Source: Microcaldota archaeon (GTDB taxonomy: Archaea > Micrarchaeota > Micrarchaeia > Micrarchaeales > CABMGC01). Taken from it: a DNA stretch of 40,187 bases. Of the stretch, positions 15,742 through 22,229 are shown one piece after another. Where the stretch lies: contig JAGWGN010000009.1 of assembly GCA_028867335.1 (NCBI GenBank), positions 1-40,187 of the forward strand, written 5' to 3'. Position 1 is the first letter of the stretch. Each line of letters begins with the position of its first letter. A model generated the notes under the pieces. The model searched no databases. It was given only the letters and a program-made list of their open reading frames with translations, and was not told where the DNA came from. Made by a program: the position numbers and the translations under genes.

Positions 15742-15743
15742 TC

Positions 15744-15771
15744 GTGTTACATTACTGGCCAGTAGTGACAC
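15744..15771. promoter_or_regulatory. Long inverted repeat of unrelated sequence
   Basis: TACTGGCCAGTA (15753-15764) is a perfect 12-bp palindrome. It extends outward with one mismatch as CAT...GTG, and with a two-base bulge to GTGT...ACAC at 15744 and 15771. Its sequence differs from the ATATACGCT sites, so a different protein would bind it, or it forms a cruciform. Confidence 0.5.
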
Positions 15772-15793
15772 AGGATGTTGCCAGAATCGAACC

Positions 15794-15821
15794 TTGCAAA
15801 CGGCTAATGGTAAGCTACAAT
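15794..15821 (+). promoter_or_regulatory. Predicted rightward early promoter
   Basis: TTGCAA (15794-15799), 16 bases, TACAAT (15816-15821). It would transcribe the genes from 15859 onward. The palindromes at 15722-15771 lie upstream, where they could activate or repress. Confidence 0.5.
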
Positions 15822-15858
15822 AGAGATTGCCCGCAAGGAACTATTGAGGAAAACTGTC

Positions 15859-16089
15859 ATGAGTAAATTAGACCGTAGCGAATCTTGTTACTCAGAATGT
15901 GGTGACCGCAGACGACACCCAGAGTACCATCGCACCAAGACCAATGAGCTATATGCACATTTTAGGGATGGCAGTGTTTATCGCGTGGAGGAACAGCCGC
16001 AACATACCGGTAGCCTTTTCTGCTGTCAGGGCAAAAGACGACCAGCAGCGTTAATCTTCCACCGCATCAATGGAGGAAGTCAGGGATGA
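15859..16089 (+). CDS. Hypothetical small early protein, first of the rightward block
   Basis: 76 residues from ATG 15859 with TGAGGA nine bases upstream; the TTG at 15844 is rejected because it includes that site. The protein is basic and has Cys at about 10 and 14 and a CC pair near 54-55 (GSLFCCQGKRRPAALIF), but no known motif. As the first gene behind the rightward promoter it is a candidate early regulator, with no helix-turn-helix visible. It overlaps the next gene as ATGA. Confidence 0.6.
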   Translation: MSKLDRSESCYSECGDRRRHPEYHRTKTNELYAHFRDGSVYRVEEQPQHTGSLFCCQGKRRPAALIFHRINGGSQG

Positions 16090-16610
16090 CTGACGACCCC
16101 CAGCGAGGTCGCGCAGGCTCTGCGGAGCGCCGCAGCGTCGGGCAGTTATATAGACGAGCCAATGAGGATTCGTGCGTGCTGACAGTTTGCCCCATCAGTT
16201 TTAAGGATGCGAATGCCTTTGTTGCGATGCACCACCGGCACCACAAACCAGTGCAAGGCCATAAATTTTCTATAGCGGTGACAGATGGAGAGCGGGTGCG
16301 CGGAGTTGCTATCATCGGGCGACCCGTGGCTCGCCATGCGGATGATGGCGCGACCCTAGAAGTGAACCGGCTCTGCACGGATGGAGCGCGCAACGCTTGC
16401 TCGATGATGTATGCGGCAGCGTGGCGAGCGGCTAAGGCCCTTGGATATAGGCGGCTCATAACCTACACGCTCCCCGAGGAAGGTGGTGCAAGCCTGCGGG
16501 CCGCAGGGTGGAAGTGCATTGGCGAAGCTGGTGGGGGTTCATGGAAGCGCGCAGCTCGTGACAGAGCAGACGCACATCCGCTCCAGGTGAAGCTGCGGTG
16601 GGAAGCTTAG
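16086..16610 (+). CDS. XF1762-family, acetyltransferase-like phage protein
   Basis: 174 residues. From about 35 onward (ISFKDANAFVAMHHRHHKPV, GHKFSIAVTDGERVRGVAII, GRPVARHADDGATLEVNRLC, then CSMMYAAAWRAAKALGYRRL) it matches the XF1762 family common in phages. The layout recalls a GNAT acetyltransferase fold: an acceptor-like helix, then a GY-RLITYTL beta strand and a C-terminal GW loop. The substrate is unknown. The first 30 residues are low in conserved features, so the true start might be later, although the ATGA overlap supports 16086. Confidence 0.8.
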   Translation: MTDDPQRGRAGSAERRSVGQLYRRANEDSCVLTVCPISFKDANAFVAMHHRHHKPVQGHKFSIAVTDGERVRGVAIIGRPVARHADDGATLEVNRLCTDGARNACSMMYAAAWRAAKALGYRRLITYTLPEEGGASLRAAGWKCIGEAGGGSWKRAARDRADAHPLQVKLRWEA

Positions 16611-16612
16611 CA

Positions 16613-16640
16613 TTGGCAATGAGATGTTGCAAACTATAAT
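16613..16640 (+). promoter_or_regulatory. Predicted promoter of the replication gene
   Basis: TTGGCA (16613-16618), 16 bases, TATAAT (16635-16640), ending 26 bases before ATG 16667. The perfect -10 box suggests direct sigma70-type transcription of the replication gene. Confidence 0.6.
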
Positions 16641-16666
16641 CGGCTTACCAAAGAGGCGTTGGCATA

Positions 16667-17461
16667 ATGAGCTATACAAAATTACAGTCGAGCATCATAG
16701 CATCTACTATCTGGGCCGAGCCCGCTAGTACTAGAGTTGTGTGGATCACCATGCTGGCGCTGGCAAACCGGGATGGATATGTTGCCGCTAGTGTGCCTGG
16801 ACTTGCGCATATCGCACATGTCACACGTGCCGAGGCTGAAAATGCGTTATACACCCTCAGCCAGCCAGACCCCGATAGCCGGTCAACTATCTGCGAAGGG
16901 CGCCGCATTGAGGCTACTGATGGCGGTTGGAACATCATTAACTATGTGGCGAACCGCGACTCATGGACTGACGATGATAAACGCGAATTTCAGCGCAAAT
17001 GGATAGCTGAGAAGCGCGCCAAGGCAGAATTGTCGAAGTATGTCGAAGTGAGTCGAAGTTGTCGAAGTGAGTCGACGCGAATCGAACCTCCAGCTCCAGC
17101 TCCAACTCCATCTCCAAAGAAAGAGAGGCGCGCTACCGCGCTACCCACTGATTTCGGATTAACACCAGAAAGAGTTGCCTATGCCAGCCAGTACAATGTC
17201 CAGAGCGTACAAAACGTGATGGAAGCCTTCTGCAATCACCATCGAGCCAAGGGCAGCACGATGAAGGACTGGGAAGCGGCATGGAGGACATGGGTACTAC
17301 GGGAAGCTCGGTACGGTAAAAAGCCGTACCATGAAAACGTGTCGGATAATTCAAGGAAATCCGACGCATCCATCCTCGACCTCTGCAAACTGTCGGGCAT
17401 ATCGACACACGGCAAGAGCCGGGATGAGCTGCTGCTGGCGCTAAAGCGAGTGAGACCGTAA
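16667..17461 (+). CDS. O-like replication initiation / helicase-loading protein
   Basis: 264 residues. The N-terminal 100 residues (YTKLQSSIIASTIWAEPAST, then RVVWITMLALANRDG and VPGLAHIAHVTRAEAENALY) are a winged-helix domain typical of phage replication initiators. A Pro-rich linker follows (PPAPAPTPSPKK, about 141-153). The C-terminal part has VMEAFCNHHRAKGSTMKDWE and AAWRTWVLRE (about 184-215), like the DnaT/O C-terminal DNA-binding module. Four GTCGAAGT repeats lie within the gene just before the linker. It probably binds them as the origin and loads the host helicase, as no helicase is encoded. Confidence 0.8.
   Translation: MSYTKLQSSIIASTIWAEPASTRVVWITMLALANRDGYVAASVPGLAHIAHVTRAEAENALYTLSQPDPDSRSTICEGRRIEATDGGWNIINYVANRDSWTDDDKREFQRKWIAEKRAKAELSKYVEVSRSCRSESTRIEPPAPAPTPSPKKERRATALPTDFGLTPERVAYASQYNVQSVQNVMEAFCNHHRAKGSTMKDWEAAWRTWVLREARYGKKPYHENVSDNSRKSDASILDLCKLSGISTHGKSRDELLLALKRVRP
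17032..17086 (+). repeat. Iteron-like repeats, candidate replication origin
   Basis: GTCGAAGT occurs at 17032, 17042, 17052 and 17061, then GTCGACGC at 17071 and TCGAA at 17082. Spacing is 10, 10, 9, 10 and 11 bases, close to one helical turn, so the sites face one side of the DNA. They lie inside the replication gene, as in lambda O. Confidence 0.65.
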
Positions 17462-17658
17462 TGGAAACCCGCATCTGCATTGAGTGCGGCATTGATAAGC
17501 CCCTCAACAAATTCGGGGTTAGTGGCCACGGTCGCGGGCATCGCAAACGGTGCTATACTTGCCGTAGCCAGAGATACATAGCCAACAAGATAGCGCGGGC
17601 CAATGAGGAAGTTAACAAACAGATCGCTCGAAACTCTAAGGGCTGGGGTTATATTTAA
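17461..17658 (+). CDS. Small zinc-finger protein
   Basis: 65 residues, starting on the last base of the replication gene's stop (TAATG). Cys6-x2-Cys9 and Cys31-x2-Cys34 with basic residues between (GHGRGHRKRCYTC) suggest a zinc ribbon that binds nucleic acid. The pattern CxECG-x-KP-x-x-KF recalls the zinc segment found before HNH nucleases, but no HNH part is present. It is coupled to the replication gene, so a role in replication or its control is likely. Confidence 0.7.
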   Translation: METRICIECGIDKPLNKFGVSGHGRGHRKRCYTCRSQRYIANKIARANEEVNKQIARNSKGWGYI

Positions 17659-17804
17659 TGTCAGAAACTGTCTAAATATCTTGCGATATGAGTCAAGAAT
17701 GTCAAGTTATCTCGCAATAGATGATGCATATGTCAAGAAATTTTTCCTTAACAGCACCATAAGGTGGATAAGGTGCGGTGGTTATATATAAATACCGCCT
17801 CAAT

Positions 17805-17831
17805 CGTTAATAACGCAAGTCATTATTAACG
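17805..17831. promoter_or_regulatory. 9-bp inverted repeat upstream of the endolysin candidate
   Basis: CGTTAATAA (17805-17813) and TTATTAACG (17823-17831) pair perfectly around nine bases. The right arm ends just before AGGAGCAAAT-ATG of the gene at 17843. It could be an operator or an RNA hairpin that shields the ribosome site. The rest of the 184-base gap 17659-17842 is AT-rich, with TGTCAAG three times (17697-17740) and an AT-rich TATATA box near 17785. Confidence 0.5.
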
Positions 17832-17842
17832 CAGGAGCAAAT

Positions 17843-18361
17843 ATGAGACACACTTGGCGCGATGCTTTCATATCCTGGCTGGCCATTCTCATGCTGCTGG
17901 CGCTCATTACCTGGTGCCACCGCGCCAACGCCATGACCCGGCATCAACGGTGGGCGTTATGGTATGCGTATCAGGTTGGCTTCCCGTACAGCACTACCGC
18001 GAGCGCCATAATCTGGCAGGAATCCAGTCTCTGCGCGCACCGGATCGGAACGCACCACGATTATGGCTGCGGTGGCATACAGGAGGGCGCGGTCTGGGCT
18101 GCATGGCATATGCACGTCGGGCGCTGGGCGCTCATCCATGACGATAAACTCAACATTCACATCACCGTGGCGTATTTCAACTATTGTCTGTCGCAGACCC
18201 ATAACTGGGAACGTGCTGTAATCTGCTATAATACTGGCCCGGCGTATGCAAAGAGATTGAGCTGGCATTACGTAGTCCATAACGCCTACCTGCGCCGCAT
18301 CAAGTGGCGCATGAGAGAAGTGAGCGCCATTAACGGGGCAACAGTGGAGGATTTGAGATGA
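17843..18361 (+). CDS. SLT-type lytic transglycosylase-like endolysin candidate
   Basis: 172 residues with AGGAG before ATG 17843. A hydrophobic N-terminal segment (about 9-24, FISWLAILMLLALITW) ends near RANA, so the protein is exported or anchored. The core has AIIWQESS with the likely catalytic Glu60, then GCGGIQ (75-80) and AVICYNTGP (125-133), in the order of the SLT/goose-lysozyme-like domain. It would cleave peptidoglycan glycan strands. It is far from the holin/spanin cassette, inside the early block. It may be the endolysin or an enzyme acting on the cell wall earlier. No other endolysin is evident. Confidence 0.75.
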   Translation: MRHTWRDAFISWLAILMLLALITWCHRANAMTRHQRWALWYAYQVGFPYSTTASAIIWQESSLCAHRIGTHHDYGCGGIQEGAVWAAWHMHVGRWALIHDDKLNIHITVAYFNYCLSQTHNWERAVICYNTGPAYAKRLSWHYVVHNAYLRRIKWRMREVSAINGATVEDLR

Positions 18362-19008
18362 AATACGAAATCTGCAAAGACATGTTCATCGACACAGCTT
18401 TTGGCAGGCTGTTTCGTATCAAGGCGCTGGTTAAAATTGAAGGGCGCTGTGAGATTGGTGATTTAGGCGGCTATATCGCTGCTGAAAAGAATCTTGCACA
18501 AGATGGCGATGCATGGGTGTCCGGCAATGCGCAGGTGTCCGACGATGCGCGGGTGTCCGACGATGCGTGGGTGTACGGCAATGCGCAGGTGTCCGACGAT
18601 GCGCGGGTGTACGGCAATGCGTGGGTGTACGGCGATGCGTGGGTGTACGGCGATGCGTGGGTGTACGGCGATGCGTGGGTGTACGGCAATGCGCAGGTGT
18701 CCGACGATGCGCGGGTGTACGGCAATGCGCTGGTGTACGGCAATGCGCTGGTGTACGGCAATGCGCTGGTGTACAGCAATGCGCGGATATTGTGGGTTTC
18801 ACAGGTAGGGTCTGCCAATGGCACACTGACTGCATTTCTGGATAAGAACAATAAAATCATCGTTACTCGCGACTGCTTCATCGGAACGTTGGCTGAGTTT
18901 TCCAAGGCCGTTAAACAGACGCACAAGAACAATAAGATTGCGCGCGAGTATGCGCTGCTGATTAAATTCATCAAACTGAGACTTACCCAGCCAAAGGTAA
19001 AGCCATGA
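18358..19008 (+). CDS. Hexapeptide-repeat left-handed beta-helix protein
   Basis: 216 residues, coupled to the upstream gene by ATGA. The first 50 residues (LFRIKALVKIEGRCEIGDLG) match the lead-in of phage and bacterial proteins with (D/N)AxV(S/Y)(G/D) repeats. Residues 51-140 are 15 hexapeptides, predicted to form a left-handed beta-helix as in some acyltransferases. No catalytic His or cofactor site is visible. The C-terminus has a charged helix with ITRDCFIGTL-like phage sequence (IVTRDCFIGTLAEFSKAVKQ). Function unknown. Confidence 0.8.
   Translation: MKYEICKDMFIDTAFGRLFRIKALVKIEGRCEIGDLGGYIAAEKNLAQDGDAWVSGNAQVSDDARVSDDAWVYGNAQVSDDARVYGNAWVYGDAWVYGDAWVYGDAWVYGNAQVSDDARVYGNALVYGNALVYGNALVYSNARILWVSQVGSANGTLTAFLDKNNKIIVTRDCFIGTLAEFSKAVKQTHKNNKIAREYALLIKFIKLRLTQPKVKP
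18508..18777 (+). repeat. 18-bp tandem repeat, 15 units
   Basis: The frame RAT-GCG-NNG-GTG-TMC-GRC repeats 15 times. GCG and GTG never change except one GCA in the first unit. Variation is confined to GAT/AAT, CGG/TGG/CAG/CTG, TCC/TAC and GGC/GAC (once AGC). A degenerate sixteenth unit follows. Confidence 0.9.
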
Positions 19009-19406
19009 CTGACCAAGACAAAGCTATGGGAGGCACTAATAAGGTTACGCGCACCGCACCTAAGCGCATCTATCTACAGGTGAGTGATGATTCCGATGAT
19101 TGTAATGAGCCCTTCCCTATACCATCTGAAGATATGACATGGTGCGAAGATTCTGTCCTGCATTGTGAAGTAGAGTATATTCGTGTTGATTTAGCCATGC
19201 ACATGCACCCGAGTGTGCGCGGCGAAAAAAGTGTGGCAGGAAAAGAAATTCTGGAAGCCCTAAAGGAGCATGCAAAAGGAAATGTTGGCGAGGATGCCTA
19301 CATCCGCGTCTATCCTGCTGAGGCCCGCGCAATACTTAAGGCTATTGGTGGCTGTGATATAGATGCGCCCGAACCAGAATTAGCCGCACCGGAGCCGGAG
19401 GTATGA
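19005..19406 (+). CDS. Hypothetical phage protein
   Basis: 133 residues, start overlapping the upstream stop. The pattern KRIYLQVSDDSDD and HCEVEYIRVDLAMHM is found in many short phage proteins that display a beta-strand 'YIR.D' motif. A helix (ILEALKEHAKGNV) and an acidic, Pro-rich tail (DAPEPELAAPEPEV) follow. No function can be assigned. It is expressed with the middle block. Confidence 0.65.
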   Translation: MTDQDKAMGGTNKVTRTAPKRIYLQVSDDSDDCNEPFPIPSEDMTWCEDSVLHCEVEYIRVDLAMHMHPSVRGEKSVAGKEILEALKEHAKGNVGEDAYIRVYPAEARAILKAIGGCDIDAPEPELAAPEPEV

Positions 19407-19410
19407 ATCC

Positions 19411-19545
19411 ATGACATATTTTCAAGAAATGATTGTTGTATTATTGTACAGCACTTTTGTGCTGGTCTGTGTATGTGCATATTTGCTCGATGTCATTAGG
19501 AAAAACTTAGATGATAGTATTGTAGGGAAGTGGAAGCCGAAATAA
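19411..19545 (+). CDS. 44-residue membrane peptide
   Basis: ATG 19411 lies four bases after the previous stop, with GGAGG eight bases upstream. The peptide MTYFQEMIVVLLYSTFVLVC, then VCAYLLDVIRKNL has one transmembrane span with Cys residues and a charged tail ending KWKPK. It is too short for most gene finders but has a proper ribosome site. Function unknown. Confidence 0.65.
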   Translation: MTYFQEMIVVLLYSTFVLVCVCAYLLDVIRKNLDDSIVGKWKPK

Positions 19546-19550
19546 TCCAC

Positions 19551-19979
19551 ATGCGCATTTACCTAAAAAAGCAGCTATCCGGCGCGTTCACTCCTGATGA
19601 TGAACACAGCGCTGAGATTGCGCGCAAGTTCAAAGTGGGTGAGGTTGTGCGCACAGATGTTCACAAAGAGCGCAATCTCAAGTTCCTGCGCAAATACTTC
19701 GCTCTACTGGCCACCGCCTTCGACAATCAGGAGCAGTACACCGATTTCGACGAGTTCCGCGAGGAAGTGACAATCCAGTCCGGATACTACACGCTCCACC
19801 ACGGAATCAATGGCGAGATAACCAAGCGCGCCAAGTCCATCAGCTTCAGCCGCATGGACGAGCTGGAATTTTGCGAACTCTACCAGCGCACGATTGACGC
19901 ACTGATAACGCATTTCATTCCCGGTACAGACCCGGCAGCACTCGACAGTGCGGTATCGGACATACTGGGGTTTGCATGA
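19551..19979 (+). CDS. DUF1367 family protein
   Basis: 142 residues. ATG 19551 gives MRIYLKKQLSGAFTPDDEHS, the expected N-terminus for DUF1367; a longer frame from GTG 19530 lacks a usable ribosome site. KVGEVVRTDVHKERNLKFLR and KYFALLATAFDNQE are characteristic of this phage family. The family often lies in lambdoid nin-like regions near recombination and replication genes; its activity is unknown. The stop overlaps the DUF1364 gene, which often accompanies it. Confidence 0.85.
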   Translation: MRIYLKKQLSGAFTPDDEHSAEIARKFKVGEVVRTDVHKERNLKFLRKYFALLATAFDNQEQYTDFDEFREEVTIQSGYYTLHHGINGEITKRAKSISFSRMDELEFCELYQRTIDALITHFIPGTDPAALDSAVSDILGFA

Positions 19980-20296
19980 TCAGAAGCCGCGCCATTACCC
20001 AAAGCGCCGAGCATGAAGCGTGCTGCATCTGCCACTCGAATGGCACGACTGTATTTGCCCACAGCAATCACGCGATGCACGGTAAAGGTAAGGGCATAAA
20101 ATCACACGACATTTTCGGGGCTTATTTGTGTTATAAATGCCACGCCCGGTACGATGGCGGCGAACTACCGACTATGGTATTCTTCAAGGCTATGGCTGAA
20201 ACTCAGTTAAAGCTTGTTGAAGCTGGGCTCATCAAAATCAAAGGCGTGGAACCCGAAGATGCCAGCTCTAAAATACTACCACGTTTACTCTGTTAG
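19976..20296 (+). CDS. DUF1364 (HNH-like) putative nuclease
   Basis: 106 residues. Cys16-x2-Cys19, His29 in VFAHSNH, GKGKGIKSHD, and Cys52-x2-Cys55-His form the DUF1364 signature, which resembles a zinc-bound HNH or Rap-type fold. Lambda Rap, in the equivalent region, cuts branched DNA, so a recombination nuclease role is plausible. It follows DUF1367 with a four-base overlap. The catalytic His assignment is inference. Confidence 0.8.
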   Translation: MIRSRAITQSAEHEACCICHSNGTTVFAHSNHAMHGKGKGIKSHDIFGAYLCYKCHARYDGGELPTMVFFKAMAETQLKLVEAGLIKIKGVEPEDASSKILPRLLC

Positions 20297-20303
20297 GTGT
20301 CCT

Positions 20304-20648
20304 ATGAAAACAGCACTGCTCATCATCCTGTCCATACTATCAACATTCACGCTCGCCGCTACCGCGCCCGAGTGGGTATATTTCGCTACCACCGGCAACT
20401 CATCATTTTACGCAGCCGAGAATGTCGCGGTTCATTCTGTAGTGAAAGGTCATTACATGGCCGCAGTGCCGGTGCGAACGGATACTCAGGACGGAGCGAG
20501 TGTCTATTCGCTATTTTTCACTGACTGCGCCACTGGCTCCTATCTGGTCAAATTCAGCAGCGGCAAGAAAACGGATATAAGGCCGAAGCCTGCGGCTGAT
20601 ACCGTGGCTGGCGTATTGGAGGCAATCATCTGTGGCACGTCCACTTGA
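20304..20648 (+). CDS. Exported protein, surface-adhesin-E-like
   Basis: 114 residues from ATG 20304. The N-terminus MKTALLIILSILSTFTLAAT is a clear signal peptide with cleavage near residue 19. The mature part (EWVYFATTGNSSFYAAENVA, then YSLFFTDCATGSYLVKF) resembles small periplasmic surface-adhesin-E-type domains, with two Cys (about 78 and 110) that could form a disulphide. A phage-encoded periplasmic protein made with the middle genes could alter the host envelope, for example in superinfection exclusion; this is inference. Confidence 0.7.
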   Translation: MKTALLIILSILSTFTLAATAPEWVYFATTGNSSFYAAENVAVHSVVKGHYMAAVPVRTDTQDGASVYSLFFTDCATGSYLVKFSSGKKTDIRPKPAADTVAGVLEAIICGTST

Positions 20649-20937
20649 CCAAGAGGATCGTTGGCGACATGAAATCCTCAACTGCCTCGCGCAGCACCTC
20701 TGCACGAAAGAAAAGGCGCAGCCCGGCTTTGCCCGAGAGTTCATCGCCGACCAAACATGGCGGCACGGCGAAAAGCACGCAAAGCTCGTTAGACGAATGG
20801 CGCGCATCGCATGGAAGAAAGCGCGGCAAGTACAACAACGTCAGGACGATGTACAAGGGACTGCGCTTCGACAGCAAAGCCGAGCTGAATCGCTGGCAGC
20901 AGCTAGAGCAGCTCTTGGAAGTAGGCGCAATCCGTGA
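20632..20937 (+). CDS. Basic helical protein overlapping the DUF1064 gene
   Basis: 101 residues from GTG 20632, with TTGGAGG nine bases upstream, one of the strongest ribosome sites in the block. The first 66 residues (MARPLDQEDRWRHEILNCLA, WRHGEKHAKLVRRMARIAWK) look like a genuine basic helical protein. The last 30 residues (Ala/Arg/Gln-rich) coincide with the conserved DUF1064 domain in another frame and look like read-through. It overlaps the 20669-21139 gene out of frame by about 270 bases. Either both are translated or one frame is connected to the other by a shift. Confidence 0.5.
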   Translation: MARPLDQEDRWRHEILNCLAQHLCTKEKAQPGFAREFIADQTWRHGEKHAKLVRRMARIAWKKARQVQQRQDDVQGTALRQQSRAESLAAARAALGSRRNP

Positions 20938-21139
20938 CCTGCGCCATCACACGCGTTTCCCGCTGATTGTCAATAATGTCAAGATCGCCACTTATGAATG
21001 CGATGCTGAATACTGGATGGATGCAGATTGCGCTCATGTGGTGGAAGATACAAAAGGCGTGCGCACCGCCGCTTACCGCCTCAAGGAGAAACTGCTAAAA
21101 GCTTGTTGGGGCATAGATATACAGGAAATCAAGGCATGA
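20669..21139 (+). CDS. DUF1064 phage nuclease-like protein
   Basis: 156 residues from ATG 20669. The conserved domain begins at SLDEWRASHGRKRGKYNNVR (about 52) and includes FDSKAELNRWQQLEQL, VIRD-like AIRDLRHHTRFPL, CDAEYW and VVEDTKGVRTAAYRLK, the order of DUF1064 with a D-ExK-like nuclease core (D...EDTKG). Members are thought to be Holliday-junction resolvase-like nucleases. Residues 1-50 are Ser/Arg-rich and overlap the 20632 frame, so the true start may be later. It is coupled to the next gene by ATGA. Confidence 0.8.
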   Translation: MKSSTASRSTSARKKRRSPALPESSSPTKHGGTAKSTQSSLDEWRASHGRKRGKYNNVRTMYKGLRFDSKAELNRWQQLEQLLEVGAIRDLRHHTRFPLIVNNVKIATYECDAEYWMDADCAHVVEDTKGVRTAAYRLKEKLLKACWGIDIQEIKA

Positions 21140-21471
21140 GAGGAAAAATCCCTAAAACTTTCACCATCATGGCGCATACTGTCCACGTCAAGCGGATAAG
21201 CGAGCCGCAGCTCAAGAAGATATATGCCGGCCTGAGCGGTAAGCTACCGAAGGGTGAGAGCCTGTGCGGATTGTATGACCACACCAAGCACACCATTTAT
21301 TTGGCTGATTCGCTGACTGGCACCGAGCTTGAGCAGACGTTCCTGCACGAGAAGATGCACTGCTTGCTTGAGAGCGCCGGCAAGCAGGCGCTATCCGATA
21401 ACGAGGGATTTGTTGATTTGCTTTCAGAGCTGCTACATCAGTCGATTGTAACGGCGAAAGGGGCAGCATAG
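21136..21471 (+). CDS. Small HExxH putative metalloprotease-like protein
   Basis: 111 residues from ATG 21136. FLHEKMHCLLE has His71-Glu72-x2-His75, a zincin motif, followed by an acidic helix (NEGFVDLLSELLHQ) that could supply a third ligand. Small phage proteins with this layout (KHTIYLADSLTGTELEQTFL before the motif) are widespread. The substrate is unknown; host or phage protein processing is possible. The gene ends on the first base of the following GTG start. Confidence 0.75.
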   Translation: MRGKIPKTFTIMAHTVHVKRISEPQLKKIYAGLSGKLPKGESLCGLYDHTKHTIYLADSLTGTELEQTFLHEKMHCLLESAGKQALSDNEGFVDLLSELLHQSIVTAKGAA

Positions 21472-22229
21472 TGCGCATATTGCTGTTGGACATTGAAACG
21501 GCCCCGCACCGGGTCTATGTCTGGGGTTTGTATGACCAGAATGTCGCGATAAACCAGATTGAGGAACCAGGTTATACGCTGTGCTGGTCTGCCAAATGGT
21601 ATAAGTCCAAGAAAATGATGTTCAGCAGCACCAAGCAGGATGGCGTCAAGGCGATGATACAGCGCATATATGACCTCATGGCCGAGGCCGACGCGATAGT
21701 GCATTATAATGGGAACAAGTTTGACATACCCACGCTTAATCAGGAATTCATGCAGCAGAAGCTCACGCCGCCCACGCCATCGGCGCAGATTGACCTGTAC
21801 CAGACCGCAAAGCGCCGCTTTAGGCTCGCGAGCAACAAGCTGGACTTCGTGGCGCAGACGTTGGGAGTTGGAAAGAAGTTGCCGCACAAGGGCATGGAAT
21901 TATGGCGCGGCTGTATGGCCGGCAACGCCTCAGACTGGAACACGATGGAGCGGTACAATAAACAAGACGTGCGGCTCTTGGAGCGCGTCTATACGAAGCT
22001 CATCCCGTGGATACCGAGCCATCCAAACCATGGCAATTATCTGAACCGCGGAGATTCGTGTCCCAACTGTGGAGGGCACAAGATGCGCAGCGAAGGATTG
22101 CGCTATACTCAGCAGCGCCAATACCGCCGACTGCACTGTATGAACTGCGGCGCATGGGCGCGGGGCGCAATCTCCGAGAAACGCACACGCAAGGATGGTT
22201 CTATCATCAGGCCGCTAGTGCCGCTATGA
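21471..22229 (+). CDS. DnaQ/RNase H-fold 3'-5' exonuclease with zinc ribbon
   Basis: 252 residues from GTG 21471. Exo motif I is LLLDIET with Asp7 and Glu9; motif II is HYNGNKFDIPTLN with Asp85; motif III is YNKQD with Tyr162 and Asp166. This is the DEDDy 3'-5' exonuclease arrangement of polymerase-B-like proofreading domains. No polymerase domain follows. Instead a C-terminal zinc ribbon, CPNC (197-200) and CMNC (223-226), is joined by a basic segment. The enzyme probably trims single-stranded DNA during replication or recombination. Confidence 0.85.
   Translation: MRILLLDIETAPHRVYVWGLYDQNVAINQIEEPGYTLCWSAKWYKSKKMMFSSTKQDGVKAMIQRIYDLMAEADAIVHYNGNKFDIPTLNQEFMQQKLTPPTPSAQIDLYQTAKRRFRLASNKLDFVAQTLGVGKKLPHKGMELWRGCMAGNASDWNTMERYNKQDVRLLERVYTKLIPWIPSHPNHGNYLNRGDSCPNCGGHKMRSEGLRYTQQRQYRRLHCMNCGAWARGAISEKRTRKDGSIIRPLVPL

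Noticed and set aside
17603-17791. 62-residue open frame after the zinc-finger gene
   Set aside because: It overlaps the end of the real gene, lacks a ribosome site, and covers a repeat- and AT-rich control region.
18431-19016. Long open frames on the minus strand and in other plus frames across the hexapeptide array
   Set aside because: They are by-products of an 18-bp repeat, which keeps all frames open; only the plus frame from 18358 has flanking conserved sequence and operon coupling.
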